Shown here: positions 24,783 to 35,900 of the stretch, piece by piece
Layout: each line of letters starts with the position of its first letter
Position numbering within the stretch: position 1 is the first letter of the stretch
NCBI RefSeq assembly: GCF_950023065.1
Contig: NC_088679.1
Span: forward strand, 53,506,001-53,570,000
DNA from: Planococcus citri
Taxonomy: Eukaryota; Arthropoda; Insecta; Hemiptera; Pseudococcidae
Length of the DNA stretch: 64,000 bases
Reading direction: 5' to 3'
The notes under the pieces: model-generated
Told to the model about the DNA's origin: nothing
Seen by the model: only the letters and a program-made list of their open reading frames with translations
Database searches by the model: none
Translations under genes and position numbers: made by a program

Positions 24783-27413
24783 TTAGCTCTCTGGCATGTC
24801 AGCATCTTCGTGGTTGATTGTAGCGTTTGCGCTATCTTTGTTGCTATTCGCTTCGCCTTGTTGGCGTTGAGGTTTCGGCGTACTAGTAAGGAAGTTTGCT
24901 GCATTTTGCGACTTATTCGGCGATGGTCCTGTGGATCCTTGCGTCATGTTTATCGGCGCCTGTGGCGTACTAGGGTTTGACGTTGAAGGGTATTCTGAAA
25001 ATGGAACCGTTCCTGGTTGAACAGTCGTTTCCACTCCTTCCTCCATTTTTTCAGGTGTTTTTGGACTGTGTCCAGTGTACTCAGTTTTTCCATCTCTTAC
25101 AATGGTGAAAGCTGGTTTATCGATCGTTGGGGGTAGCCCTTGGTGTTTTGCAACTTGATTGTTTCCAAATGGTTGCATTTGTTTTGTTTCAGGAGCATGT
25201 TGCTGAATAGTTTGATTCAATTCGTCGCAAGCTTGATTGAATCTGGTAGTCGAAATGTTCATCATTTGTTGTCCTCCAGGTACATCAACCATCTTTTGTA
25301 CCGTTTCCGGTGTGGTTTCGATACCTTCCATTGCAACATGTTGTTGCGCTTGTTGCGCTTGTTGAGCGTTGAACTGCTCCAAGTTGGCTTGACTAAGTCC
25401 AGCGTTTACGAGTGTATTGTCGTTAATTCCAGCTTGTTGCTGACCAATCGGTATGTAATCCGTTCCTGGGCTTTCGAATTGTAATTCGGCTTGTTTTTCC
25501 GGAAATTCATCGTCCTGTTGAACGAAATGTTGAGATGATTGCGAGTATTCCGAAGAATTATCATCGTCGTAATATTGGAAGGCGTCTTCTTCCCCTTCGT
25601 TCTCTTCACGTTCTCGCTCTTTCGGATCTTTCGGCGGCATGATAAGATCGTCGCGGATTGCGAATACGTAATCGTGATAGACCTCTGGTTCAAACCAGGG
25701 TCCAAAGTCGTCCATATTTGGTCGCATGTTGCCGAAAAAATTTTCAGGTCCCATTATCTCTACGATACCGTTGTAGGTTCTCGACCAGGAGTCCGTGAAA
25801 ACTTTCGTATAAGCTGCTACCAGCTGTTCATTCTGGTCGGGGAAATACATTAGTGGCATAAGGTAGATTTCTCTAACCTTATACTTTCGCATTAGTCTTA
25901 ATAGTTCCGCATAATGTTCGCGGAAAGTCGCCGGTGACATGCCATTGAACATGTCCCAGTTTCCAGTTGAGTACATGACTCGAGGTGGTAAGTTTTTTAA
26001 CTTATTTAGGCAGTCGATCAGGTCGACAATGCTCAAATCACGTCGGTAGAGTCCTGGGTGTAATGCTTGTAGCATATTTTGTCGAAGTCGAAGCATATAT
26101 TGGATCATTCCCCAAATATATCCATCTCCCATCATTAGGACGTCTTGAGCTGCAACTGCAGTGTATACGCCGTTCGCGGCTTGGTTGTGGAACGTCGCGA
26201 GGAGTGTGTATCGACACGGGTAAAATTGCAGTGGAAAGAATGGATATAACGTCGTTGCTTTTATCGCATATCGTCGAAAAAATCGATCGTGTTCTCGTTT
26301 CGTCTGTGCGAAAGGTCCTTTTCGATCACGTTCTAGTTTGCTTCGACTTTTTGTCTGTTGTGTGCGGTAAATGCTACGTTTCTCAGTTGTAGGCACGTGT
26401 AGCGCAGGTGGTATCAATTTGCCTTGATCGTCGTATTGTGGTACCTGGTCCATAACCGAAACGTGAGGAGGTACCTGGTCAGGTCTGGCTGCTGCCAGAT
26501 TTACGTTGGCATTTGGTGCCATTTGCTGCTGTGCTACTGCGGCACGTTGTTGATTTGCTTTCGACATTCGAATGTTGCCGGGGGATACTCCTCTTGGTAG
26601 CCGTGGCGGCGGCATTTGATGTTGTAACATCTGTTGTTGTGAATTGTATGTAGGAGTCGGAGCTCGGCCTCTTATCGCTGGGTTCGGAGCAAAACTCTTC
26701 TGTATATTGCCTGTTGGCAATTTTTGACCTTGTGTACTTTTTAACGGTGGTCTGTATTCGTGTATCGGACGTTGAATATTTTCGAAGTCCGGTTGGATTG
26801 CGGCTGCAGCTGCGTAGGAAGCTGGTGACGATGTTGATGTACCAGGTTGGTTTGTGTTGTCAGATTGAACTGATAATACGTTCGCAGCTGTGCTGAGAAT
26901 AGCGGATGCGTCGTCAGCGGTTCTCGCTGGTGTAGTCGATCTTGATCGTGATCGCCTCTCATTAGCTTTAGATAAAGCTAATTGGTAAAGACTTTTAGTC
27001 TTAGCGAGTTGAGTTTTCGTACTCGTAAGTTCTGCCTGTAGCTTCGCTACTAAGGCTTGGGTTTGCGCGATTTGTTGCTCACTCGTGGCGTGACTATCCT
27101 GCCAGAATTGAGCTTCAATTTCCACCGTCGAGTTTGCCAGCGCACGTAAGTCTAGCGCTTGTAGCGTTGTCTGCATTAAATGAAATTGTGAGGCGTAAAG
27201 TGTCATGTTACACTGATCACGTGGGCAGAGGACCATTTGTTGTCCGTTGGCGCTTGCCTCGGTACACATTTCTCTTACGCATGCTGCGTGGAATACGTGT
27301 TTGCAATCACTTGTTGCGAGTACGGTGGCGGCTTCCTTTAGGTCTGCCGTGATCGCCGGTTTGAAGATTACGAGGTGGCATTTTTCGCACGTTAATGCTG
27401 GAAGCGCCGACAT
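24783..27413 (-). CDS. RING-H2 plus SGNH-like accessory protein of the retrotransposon
   Basis: The 876-codon ORF occupies the env position but is not an envelope: no signal peptide or membrane helix is seen. I start it at the ATG at 27413; the longer frame upstream has only a GTG and is intronic-looking. Residues 9-68 form a RING-H2 zinc finger: C9, C12, C37, H39, H42, C45, C63, C68, which is C-x2-C-x24-C-x-H-x2-H-x2-C-x17-C-x4-C. A coiled coil follows (about 95-150), then an SR/Q/P-rich linker. Residues about 415-600 resemble an SGNH hydrolase: block I as MMGDGYIWG (Gly where the catalytic Ser belongs), block III as STGNWDMF, a REIYLMPLM strand and a late His at 580. The C-terminal third is Q-rich and disordered. 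RING proteins are usually ubiquitin E3 ligases; PHD plus esterase pairs are known in CR1 non-LTR ORF1. Function here is inferred only. Confidence 0.85.
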   Translation of the reverse strand: MSALPALTCEKCHLVIFKPAITADLKEAATVLATSDCKHVFHAACVREMCTEASANGQQMVLCPRDQCNMTLYASQFHLMQTTLQALDLRALANSTVEIEAQFWQDSHATSEQQIAQTQALVAKLQAELTSTKTQLAKTKSLYQLALSKANERRSRSRSTTPARTADDASAILSTAANVLSVQSDNTNQPGTSTSSPASYAAAAAIQPDFENIQRPIHEYRPPLKSTQGQKLPTGNIQKSFAPNPAIRGRAPTPTYNSQQQMLQHQMPPPRLPRGVSPGNIRMSKANQQRAAVAQQQMAPNANVNLAAARPDQVPPHVSVMDQVPQYDDQGKLIPPALHVPTTEKRSIYRTQQTKSRSKLERDRKGPFAQTKREHDRFFRRYAIKATTLYPFFPLQFYPCRYTLLATFHNQAANGVYTAVAAQDVLMMGDGYIWGMIQYMLRLRQNMLQALHPGLYRRDLSIVDLIDCLNKLKNLPPRVMYSTGNWDMFNGMSPATFREHYAELLRLMRKYKVREIYLMPLMYFPDQNEQLVAAYTKVFTDSWSRTYNGIVEIMGPENFFGNMRPNMDDFGPWFEPEVYHDYVFAIRDDLIMPPKDPKEREREENEGEEDAFQYYDDDNSSEYSQSSQHFVQQDDEFPEKQAELQFESPGTDYIPIGQQQAGINDNTLVNAGLSQANLEQFNAQQAQQAQQHVAMEGIETTPETVQKMVDVPGGQQMMNISTTRFNQACDELNQTIQQHAPETKQMQPFGNNQVAKHQGLPPTIDKPAFTIVRDGKTEYTGHSPKTPEKMEEGVETTVQPGTVPFSEYPSTSNPSTPQAPINMTQGSTGPSPNKSQNAANFLTSTPKPQRQQGEANSNKDSANATINHEDADMPES
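25614..26171 (-). other. SGNH-like domain of the RING protein
   Basis: Strand-loop signatures are GDG after a hydrophobic strand, then GNWD, then a second hydrophobic strand ending in LMP, in the order and spacing of SGNH/GDSL blocks I, III and beyond. It matches the layout of the domain at the N-terminus of Pol (GDG, AGQIEFN, IILLMPI), so the two are probably related copies. The nucleophilic Ser of block I is absent in both, which points to binding or a structural role rather than esterase activity. Confidence 0.5.
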
Positions 27414-27540
27414 CTGTGAAGCAAAATGAAACGAAAAAATACGCGATAAATTCGGCACTTGTTCACGGATGTTTCGATTTTACGTAAATAAAGTCATGCA
27501 TTAAAAAGCAAGATAAATATGTGTTATTATTTACACTCAC
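27414..27540 (-). other. Candidate 127-nt intron upstream of the RING ORF
   Basis: On the coding strand a consensus donor GGTGAGTG (GT at 27540-27539) is followed after 127 nt by a pyrimidine-rich tract and the acceptor TTGCTTCACAG, with AG at 27415-27414, directly before the ATG. Removing it would fuse the 96-codon ORF to the RING ORF out of frame (donor leaves one base of a codon). So either the acceptor serves a different donor, or the RING ORF starts at its own ATG after splicing. Confidence 0.55.
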
Positions 27541-27817
27541 CGTCTTTGTCGTTATTAGTACTTTTCGTACTTGAAGTTGGCTCGTCTGGTCCAGGTTTGG
27601 CCTCTTTCACGATTTTTCTCGCTACTCTGATCCAATCACCAGGTTTGGTGGCAAGCCCGAATCGTTGTGTGTGATATGCACAAAAGTCGCGATTTTGCGT
27701 CGCTAGCACTTCGGATTCGTCAACGTTCGGATTCGTCGACACTTTCCACTGTGGGTCTATGTCCGCGAGCCGTTTTTCGATCGGTGGAAATTTGTATACT
27801 TTCTCACCTTCCGACAT
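27527..27817 (-). CDS. Small 96-codon ORF of the retrotransposon, unknown
   Basis: I start this frame at the ATG at 27817; two residues upstream only a GTG is available. The protein is hydrophilic and has a PPIEKRLADIDPQW stretch, a central CAYHTQRFG, and a Ser/Thr/Asn/Asp-rich tail. I recognise no domain. Its last codons overlap the splice donor GGTGAGTG, so the unspliced form ends at the TAA while a spliced form would lose its tail. It lies about 110 bp upstream of the RING ORF and could be its first exon or a separate regulatory peptide. Confidence 0.5.
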   Translation of the reverse strand: MSEGEKVYKFPPIEKRLADIDPQWKVSTNPNVDESEVLATQNRDFCAYHTQRFGLATKPGDWIRVARKIVKEAKPGPDEPTSSTKSTNNDKDGECK

Positions 27818-29154
27818 TCGCACTCGCGATTATAAATTAAGCTTTCGAGCTTAAGAGTATGAAATAAATCGCACTTTGCACAAAAGTATGATCGTGGCTT
27901 GAATCGCACGTTTCACCGAGCGCACTTTGGATTCCGAAATCCTTTCGCACAAAGTCGCGAAAAATGTTTGGATTTTTCGATAAATCACAGTAAAAAGCAG
28001 TTCGCGAAGTAATTCGCACAATTACACGTCAAAAGAGACACGTTTTATAAAAACTTTCAGCTTAAAAAGGCAGAAATTCGCAAAAGTACACGAGCAAGCA
28101 CATACCCGAACGAAGAACAGAACAATAATATTCGTAAAGTACGGCGTGTCGCTCGATGCAGCCGGTTGTATCGGCTTATCTGAGTCCCCCACCTACCTAC
28201 TTCTTCTACGTTCGTAGCGTTCGGTTGGCGAAAACGGCGCCGGTCGGGCGGCTGGTTGCGAACCGATCGTGTAAGTGATGTGTTTGTAGTGGTAACTACG
28301 ATAAGTTCTAGGAATTTCTGCTGTCCAATTGCAAACGTGTCAAGCTATGCTCGATTTCGATTAATTTTACGTCATATTTCAGTTGTTAATTAATATTTCA
28401 AAATTCTGTTTCGATCGAAATGTTCCTAATAAATCTGTGCATCTTTTAGTATAAGAATATTTTTCCTTTGTTATGTAATTTTAATAAAAACTTGTTGTTT
28501 TATGTAAAAAATCTAGTCATGTAATCGGCTGATACAATCAGCTCGATCGAATCGGTTTGTGTTGGCTATGTTGCCAAATGTCGCTTTCATCGTGTTCGAT
28601 GAATTCTCCAAAGTAAACTCGTCTACTTCTGTTTATTCGTTGGTTTTGGAAAAATTTTGACTTCGAATCAAAAAGTGATGCTTGTCGCAATATTAAAATT
28701 TCAATTTTGGTTCGAAATGTGTTTCAAAATTTTGGAAATCAGTTTTAGGTATCCGCTACGCGAAAATAGTTTTGAGTATTTGAATTTAATTATTCATTCA
28801 CGTAGGCATTACTTACCTATTTTGTACCTAATACTTACGTATCGAACTTGTAGTCTTGATGCGAATTTCTCAAATTCGGTTTTCTTCTTGTTGAAACAAA
28901 TTTATTTACCTGTTTTTAGCTTGTTATTTATTTTTAAGTTTTACCTAAATAAAAGTCTAGTCATTTTAACGTCGTGGAGAATTTTTATTCGAAAATTTTA
29001 CAATCTTAATTCTAGTCTTATATTCTAGTCAATCTTAATTGTAAATTAAGTCTTTTGGCTAAAAATCTTCGAAAGTAGCGACTGTGTCGCAATATGTTAA
29101 GTCTTCGACTCGAAGTTGAAGATTTTTTCTTCGTAGGTAAATTTTAAGTCTTAT
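27818..29154 (-). other. 1.3-kb noncoding internal spacer of the element
   Basis: No credible ORF is present between the small ORFs. The part next to the 96-codon ORF (27820-28110) is crowded with CGCAC, TTTGCAC and GCACAAAAGT-like motifs, which may be regulatory. On the coding strand a purine stretch with GTGGGGGAC lies near 28185. Such a long spacer would suit an internal promoter or leader, but this is inference. Confidence 0.35.
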
Positions 29155-29478
29155 TTAAGGTCGTCGGATTCCAAAAACTCCTGAAATTTCTCTGAACGTG
29201 GCTATCGGTATCGATGGTCGTTTACGTATTTGTCCATTTATTTTCACCGTCGTTCTTATTTTGTCTCCACGTCTTGCGACTCTAGTTACCGTGATCACAT
29301 ATCCGTCGTTGCTGGCGATTTCCGGTTCGTTGAAGATTTGAAGTCTGTGCATCCAGTTTAAAAAAGTTGCAATTCGTATAAGTCTGTTCGCGTCTCCAAA
29401 ATCACTGATGTAATCGATGTTGATCGTCGCCTCCTGTCGTCTTTGACGAACTTCTAGGGTAAAGCTGTGGATTGCCAT
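29155..29478 (-). CDS. Small ORF downstream of pol, unknown
   Basis: The first ATG is at 29478, giving 107 codons. The same frame is open back to about 29655 and the upstream part (ending ...IQIRTTKIE) looks equally protein-like, so translation may begin at a non-ATG codon or through a spliced leader. The product has a regular mix of charged and hydrophobic residues, a FLNWMHRLQIF segment and a basic middle (VARRGDKIRTTVKING) suggestive of beta strands. No family is recognised. It lies about 440 bp (from the ATG) downstream of the pol stop. Confidence 0.5.
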   Translation of the reverse strand: MAIHSFTLEVRQRRQEATINIDYISDFGDANRLIRIATFLNWMHRLQIFNEPEIASNDGYVITVTRVARRGDKIRTTVKINGQIRKRPSIPIATFREISGVFGIRRP

Positions 29479-29915
29479 TTCGATTTTCGTTGTACGAATT
29501 TGTATAAAACTGTCACGAAATTTTATCACGAGAGATAGGTTGATTACTCGCGTTACGTCGTAAATTCGCGTGAGATCAATAGGTGTACAATTTTCGATAC
29601 TTTGTATCACACGTAGGTTAATTTCTTTGAGAAATACGTCGATTTCGATTATTCACGAAAAAACGTTCGAAATACTTTCGTTTGTCTAAATTTCACTTGA
29701 AGTTATTTTTCCCTTTTTCCCTCGAAGGGAATTTACCTAATTTTGAGGGAAAAATTAACTTCGCGAATTTTAATCTGAATTGAAAAATTCCAACGGTGTT
29801 GGATGTGTGCTATATTCAGGAGTAAATGAAAATTGTCTAGAAAATTTTTTATGTATATTTTGTTAAGTAGGTATGTTACCTATTTAGTCGAAATTTCGCG
29901 ATTTTTCGAAACTTT

Positions 29916-32900
29916 TTACGTATCGTCACTTTTTCGTAGGTCATTAAGCTTTTTCTTAGTTTTTTCCAATGTAATTCGTTTTTCTCGTCTTTCCGCCATG
30001 TCTTGGCGTAATTTTTCGTGATTTTCTTTTTTCTTTATTTTTTCAAGTTGTACTTGATCTCTTATGTATTTTTTTACTGAAGCGTCACCTACGATTTTGC
30101 TTACGCATATGTTTAATTTTGGTCTCATCTTTTTTGATAAGTTTGAGTAATTTTCAATGAATTTTTGTTTGATTTTGTGTTTTTCAGCTTCATTAGCCTT
30201 ATCGTAGACCTCTGTGGGTTCAAAGTCGAGATCTCTTTTGATCATGTTTTCTATTTCCTGTTGTGAAGGACGTTTTAGGATTGAAATTTTCTTCAGCTCC
30301 GCATTTTTGCTGTGTTTCTCGGTCTTGTCTTTTGAGTCTGATTCAGAGCTACTGTCTGACGATGCGTCGTATACTTTTTCTTGTTCAGTTTTTAACTGAT
30401 CTACGTCATCGTCGTCTGTTAGCGACATTATGATCGATTGACCGTCGTCGCTGCTATTGTCAAGCTCAGATTCGTCAGAGGAGATTTCAGTTTCATCCTT
30501 GATTAGCTCACAAGGATCTGGTGCAAAATAGTTGATGTATTCTCCATCAGTGTAATCAACTACGTCGATAGCATCTACGTCTATGACGTTTAGTGTTTTC
30601 TTAAGTTTTTTAGGCTTTGTAGGGCCCATTCTTTGCCTGTAAGCGGCCATGCGTTCTGATCGACGTAATTTGATTCCACTTGTGGATGGTTGGGGGTTTT
30701 GTGTCCCTGAATTTTGAGTAGTTGTGGGTAATTTTATTTCCTTTTTGGTAGGGTTTTTTACCTCTTTGTTTTTTAATTTGTCGTCAGTCTTAGGTGGCTG
30801 CTTCGTAAAATTCGCTGCAAGTTTTACTCGCTTTTTCTTTTTAATTTCAGCTTTTTTAGCTTCATTGTCTGATTTTTCTTGTTTACGCTTTTTGTATAAT
30901 TTTTTGCGTAGCTTTCGAGCTTTTTGTGCCCCAGTTGATTCGTCTGTCGAATTTTTGTCCTGAGTACTTTCTTTTTCCTCATTTTGTGTTTGTTTGGGTT
31001 GAAGCTGCGCTTCTAATTTCTTTTTATTACGTAATTGAAGTCTTTGCTCTCTAGCAACGTCAATAAGTTTTTTTATGACCATTTTTGATCCTTCGTGGAA
31101 AATTTTCTTTTCCGCATCAGTTGCTAATGGTATACCTTGAATTCTTTCAAGCATGTCCTCTTCCGAGTCAGTTGTTGATGATTTTTGATCATCATGTTTA
31201 TGTTTGTTTAGGAAGTCTTTGATTTTGTCAATCATTTTTCGTTGATCAATGTATGAATGTAATTTGTCATCCTTTTCCATTCTGTCGATCTCCTTTTGAG
31301 TTAGGAAAAGAGTGAGTTGCCTTATATTGGCTACACGATTGATGTTTGAGTCGTCTGTGGGCTCTAGTAAATAGGAATTTATTCCTGTACGTTTTATTAC
31401 TAGGTAGGGACCCACTTTTTTAGGATAAAATTTTTCTCCAGTACACTTGTCCTTACTGGATTGTTTGTGGTTCGTGAGTAGAACCATGTCTCCTTTTTTC
31501 AAGATAGTAGGATCAGGATGCTCCTTATTGTATTTGTATTCTTCTTCAATACGTTGTAGTCTACGCCTTTCGCGTATGTAATTCTCAATTATTTGAGAAG
31601 GAGTCATAGATTCCACTTTGGACTTCATGTGTTCAGTCGTGTAGACTGCTTTTTTCGCCAATTGATCTGCGATTACGTTTGTGTACTCGATTTTACGAGC
31701 ATAGACGTGTATAAACTGTACACTTGTGAATTTTTTCACTAATTCCAAAATTCGTTCAAATAAAATTTTGTGGTGTACTGGCTTCTTACGAGAATTAAGC
31801 CAGTTGTTTTGTTGCCATCTTGTGACAGTATAGTTTAATGCTTTGATCGCATAATTGGAGTCCGAAAAGCATTTTACTTTCTTAAAGTTGTTCTTTAACA
31901 TTGTCTCTAGTGCGACTATAATTGCCTTTAGTTCGGCATAGTTATTCGATAGACTAAATTCACCGTCAAATTCCAATTTCTGTGAAATATTTTTTGTACT
32001 GTCAGTTGAAAAACAAATTCCAATGCCTGCTACGGCGTCTTCGTCTCCATTCTTGGAGCAGGCTCCATCAGCTGTCACTCTCGCATAGCCGTCAGGATCC
32101 GAGTATACATCCTTTTCAGGGATTAATGTTGTTTTGTGATTTTGTTCGATTGTCATCGAAGGTAGTTTAATCTTTGCTAACTTATGTAACAACTTTATCA
32201 GTTTATGTTTAAAATCGTACTTGGCTCCTTTGTGTGGCATTTTGTCAGTAATACAGTCTTGGATGCCCCAGGCCTCATTTGGTTTAAATCCAAATGGACC
32301 TGGTGTATTATTTATTTCGTCTTCAATTTCTTGAACGTATGTGTGCCACCATATGTGCGTTGTAAAGGGATTGTGTAATTTATTGATTTTAGTCCGGAGT
32401 TTGTCTCCAATAATCCGCATCGTTCGTTCAACCGACGACGATTGTGGATTGTAGGCATTCGTGTGTGCCACTTTTATATTCCTGTCTTCCAGCAGGTTGT
32501 ACCAGTCGTCATTGATAAATTGTTTCCCATTGTCTGAGATTACTTTCTTAGGTTTAATACCCTTTTTGTCTATCCATTCTAGGATTGTTTTCATCTCTCG
32601 ACAAACGTTTTCTTTTTTGATTTCTGGCATCGATCTTAGCCAATTTCTACCCGTGAAAATGTCTTTGGCTACTAGTAGGTATCTAGGTGCCCCTTGTATA
32701 GCTGGAACTGGTCCATAAATGTCTACAGAGAGTACCTCTCCCATTGAGTAGGCTTCTATTTTTCCGAATTCAAGCACTTTTGGCTGAGCGTAATTTTTAT
32801 TGAGTTTGCATATTATACATGCATTAGTGATTTCTCGAATGTAATCGAGTGATTTTGGATGGTAATAAATGCGACGAAATGCTGCGTCTAATTTATTTGC

Positions 32901-35900
32901 ACTAGTGTGGCCATAGGCAGTGTGTAAAAAATCGACTGTGTCATAAAAGAGTTCTGTTGGCAAGTAGGGAACGTATGTATCGTCATCAAGTCTTTTCATA
33001 AGAATTTCTTTTTTCTTAACAGTGTCTTGAATCTCTTCATCTGTGTCGGATTCATTACGTTCTCCGATATTCGTATTGCATTGATTTACAATTTTGTATC
33101 GGTTTAGTAACCGTTTCTTTTTGTCTAATTCTTTTTTGTTTTTCACAGGTATATATTCCTTCATTATTTTCATCATTGCGATGCAATTTTCATCAGTTTG
33201 TTGATATTTAGATATGTTTGACATTTTGTCAAAAAGTCTTGGGACATTTTCGTCCAAAAATTTTAAGTCAAAAGTAGAAATCATCGTTTCGAAATTTTTT
33301 ATTTCAAGTTCAGGTGCTTTCATCATATAGAGCATCCTATTTGATTTGGTCATTGAAAATTGTAGGTCAAAGCAGTTGAGCATTGTAATCCAATATGCTG
33401 CTTTGCGATGCGTTTGCATCATGTCTCTGTATTTATTTATTGTGGCTAATAGGTTTTTCTTTACGTGAATTACACGTCCGAATACCCACATTTGTAGGCG
33501 TTTAAGTACTTGGACTAGCGCCATCATATCCTTGTCAAAAGGTGTAAAATTCTTTTGGTGAGCTTCGAATGCGATCAATACAAATAAGCATATATGCTTT
33601 TGTTCGTCTTCTTTATCTTTATTTGTGATGTAAAATAGAACTGCGTTCATAGCATCTTCACTTACGTACGTATCGAGATATAACTCGACGTCAGGAGGTG
33701 GTGGCTTCAGTGTAAAATCTGCACAGAATTCTGTCTTCAGCTTTTCAAAAGCTTCTTCTTGGGCTGGGCCCCACAGTATTTTGCCATCTTTAGCACTTTT
33801 ACCTACAGTCAAGTTATAAATTGGTCGCAATAATTGCATGTAATTTGGAATAAAATTCCTATATAAACCTGTTAGTCCAATTAGTTGTAGTAATTGTTTT
33901 ACTGTCGTGATATTAAATTTACCTTTTTTGTTTGTGTGTTTATCCACAAATTCCATAAATTTAGTGACTTTATCCTTTTGTTTGGAAATTTCGTCTTTGG
34001 ATATTACAAATCCTAAGTGCTCCGCATATTCGCGAAAAAATTGTGTTTTTGTAGGATTTAATTTTAATCCATTTTCACGAATACGTTCGAATACGTGTAG
34101 TAGTCTTTTTAGTGTTTCTTGGAATGTAGCTCCAGATACCTTCACGTCATCGACGAATTTTGTAATTCCTTTCTGGTCAGGAATAACTTGGTTCATCATG
34201 TGGACGAATTCTCCACTTGATATTTTTAAACCGTAAGGGAGTCTACAGAACTCATAAACTTGTCCGCATACTTGGAACGCTGTGAATTTTCGTGAAGCTT
34301 CATGTAGAACAAGTTGCCAAAATCCTGACGTAAAGTCAAGAGTACAAAAATATTTGTCACTTGTATTCTCGTAAATTATCCATTCTATCGGACTTGGTTC
34401 AGTGAGTACTTTCTGTAAAACTGCGTTCAATTCGTCAGCGTCTAAGCATAAACGTATGTCTCCAGATTTTTTAATTACTGGAGCTGTGGTGTTTATGTAG
34501 TTTGACCTTGAAGGTCTAATTATGCCTAATTTCAGCATTTTTGATATTGCTCGTCGTAAAGATTCAATTATCTTTTGTGAGGGTCGGAATTTTTCTCCTC
34601 TCCATTTTTTCAAGTCAGGTTCTTTAATGTCATTTATAAATTTGAATCGGACTTGTTCGCCCTTGTATTTACCAGCATTAAAGCTGAAAATGTCACAATA
34701 TTCTTCTAGTTCCTTCCAAGCATTGTTTGCTTCTTCAAGAGTAATCCATCCCTTAACTACGAGATTGTTTAAGTCTATTTTCATATTTTTCTTGTAAAGC
34801 TCTCTGGCTTTTTCTTGTTCGTGAGCCCAATCTTCATCTAGGTATTGTGTATGATTTTTTATCATTCGTACTGTACTGTGTACATTTTGTGGACATACCA
34901 TCATGTTTTTCAATGGTAAGCTACCATAACCAAATCTAGGTGTTAGTTCAAAACGTTCATCTTCTGTGAGGAAGGGTATTGTGAACGGTATACCATTCTT
35001 AGGGTTGCAGATAGCTCGTTCTTGACCATTTTCACAGTCAATTTTTATACCTAAGTATCTTAGTGATAGTCTACCAATTATGACGCTGTATCTGTCAGTG
35101 TCTAGTATAAAAAATGGCATTGTTAGCATATGGTTGCCTATGCGTACACATACCTCTACAATATGTGTCATTGCTCGTATGATTTTATTATCAGCTAATT
35201 TTAAGTTTACTGGGTGGTCCAGTTTTATGTATTTGATCCATTGAGGATGCTCTCTTGTTAGGTAATCTACTACCGGTTTTGTCATTGCATTGGGCAATGC
35301 CCCCGTGTCCAGCTGAGCTGGTATAGGTACATTGTCTATAAATATGGGGATTGCGCAGTAGTAATCTTCTGTGTTTATTGTTGGTCGTTGTAAATTTGTT
35401 TCGTGACGAGCTTCACTCTCATTTGTTTTCATAAATTCTAAAATGTCTAAAGCTTTTTGCTCTAATGTCAATTCAATCTTTTTGATTTGATTTGGATGTT
35501 CTTCATCCTCGTCTGGCTCATATTTGGATATTTTGATCCATGGATCGTCTTTTAAATTGTCTACAAATGATAGTTGTACATCATTTAAGTCCATTATGTC
35601 AGGCATCATTAAAATTGCCTCGTTTAGACGATCATTTGGTCTCATTTGTGATGCTTTGTCTTCGTAAATTTCTCGATTTCCGAGGTTGTCTATTTTAATT
35701 TTTTTCATTCCAAGTATCGAATCATATTCGTAATAGTCATAGTGTACAATTTTGTCCGGTGGTATAGTACCATTCATGTTTAAGGATTTTACCTCAAATG
35801 TTTTTATCTCATTTTCTATGTCGGTTTTATCTTCACCTTCGATTTGTTTTTGTTCTTCTAAGATGTGTTTCTTTGATTTCGGCTTCGTTGCCGTTTCTGC

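Noticed and set aside
24783..27413. RING ORF as a retroviral envelope
   Set aside because: No signal peptide, no membrane segment and no cysteine-rich ectodomain; the RING and SGNH-like features point elsewhere.
24681..27429. Plus-strand open frames overlapping the RING ORF
   Set aside because: They are antisense shadows of a well-supported coding frame and show no domains.
27414..27458. Longer N-terminus for the RING protein
   Set aside because: The upstream start is GTG and the segment is the pyrimidine-rich end of a likely intron; the ATG at 27413 is better.
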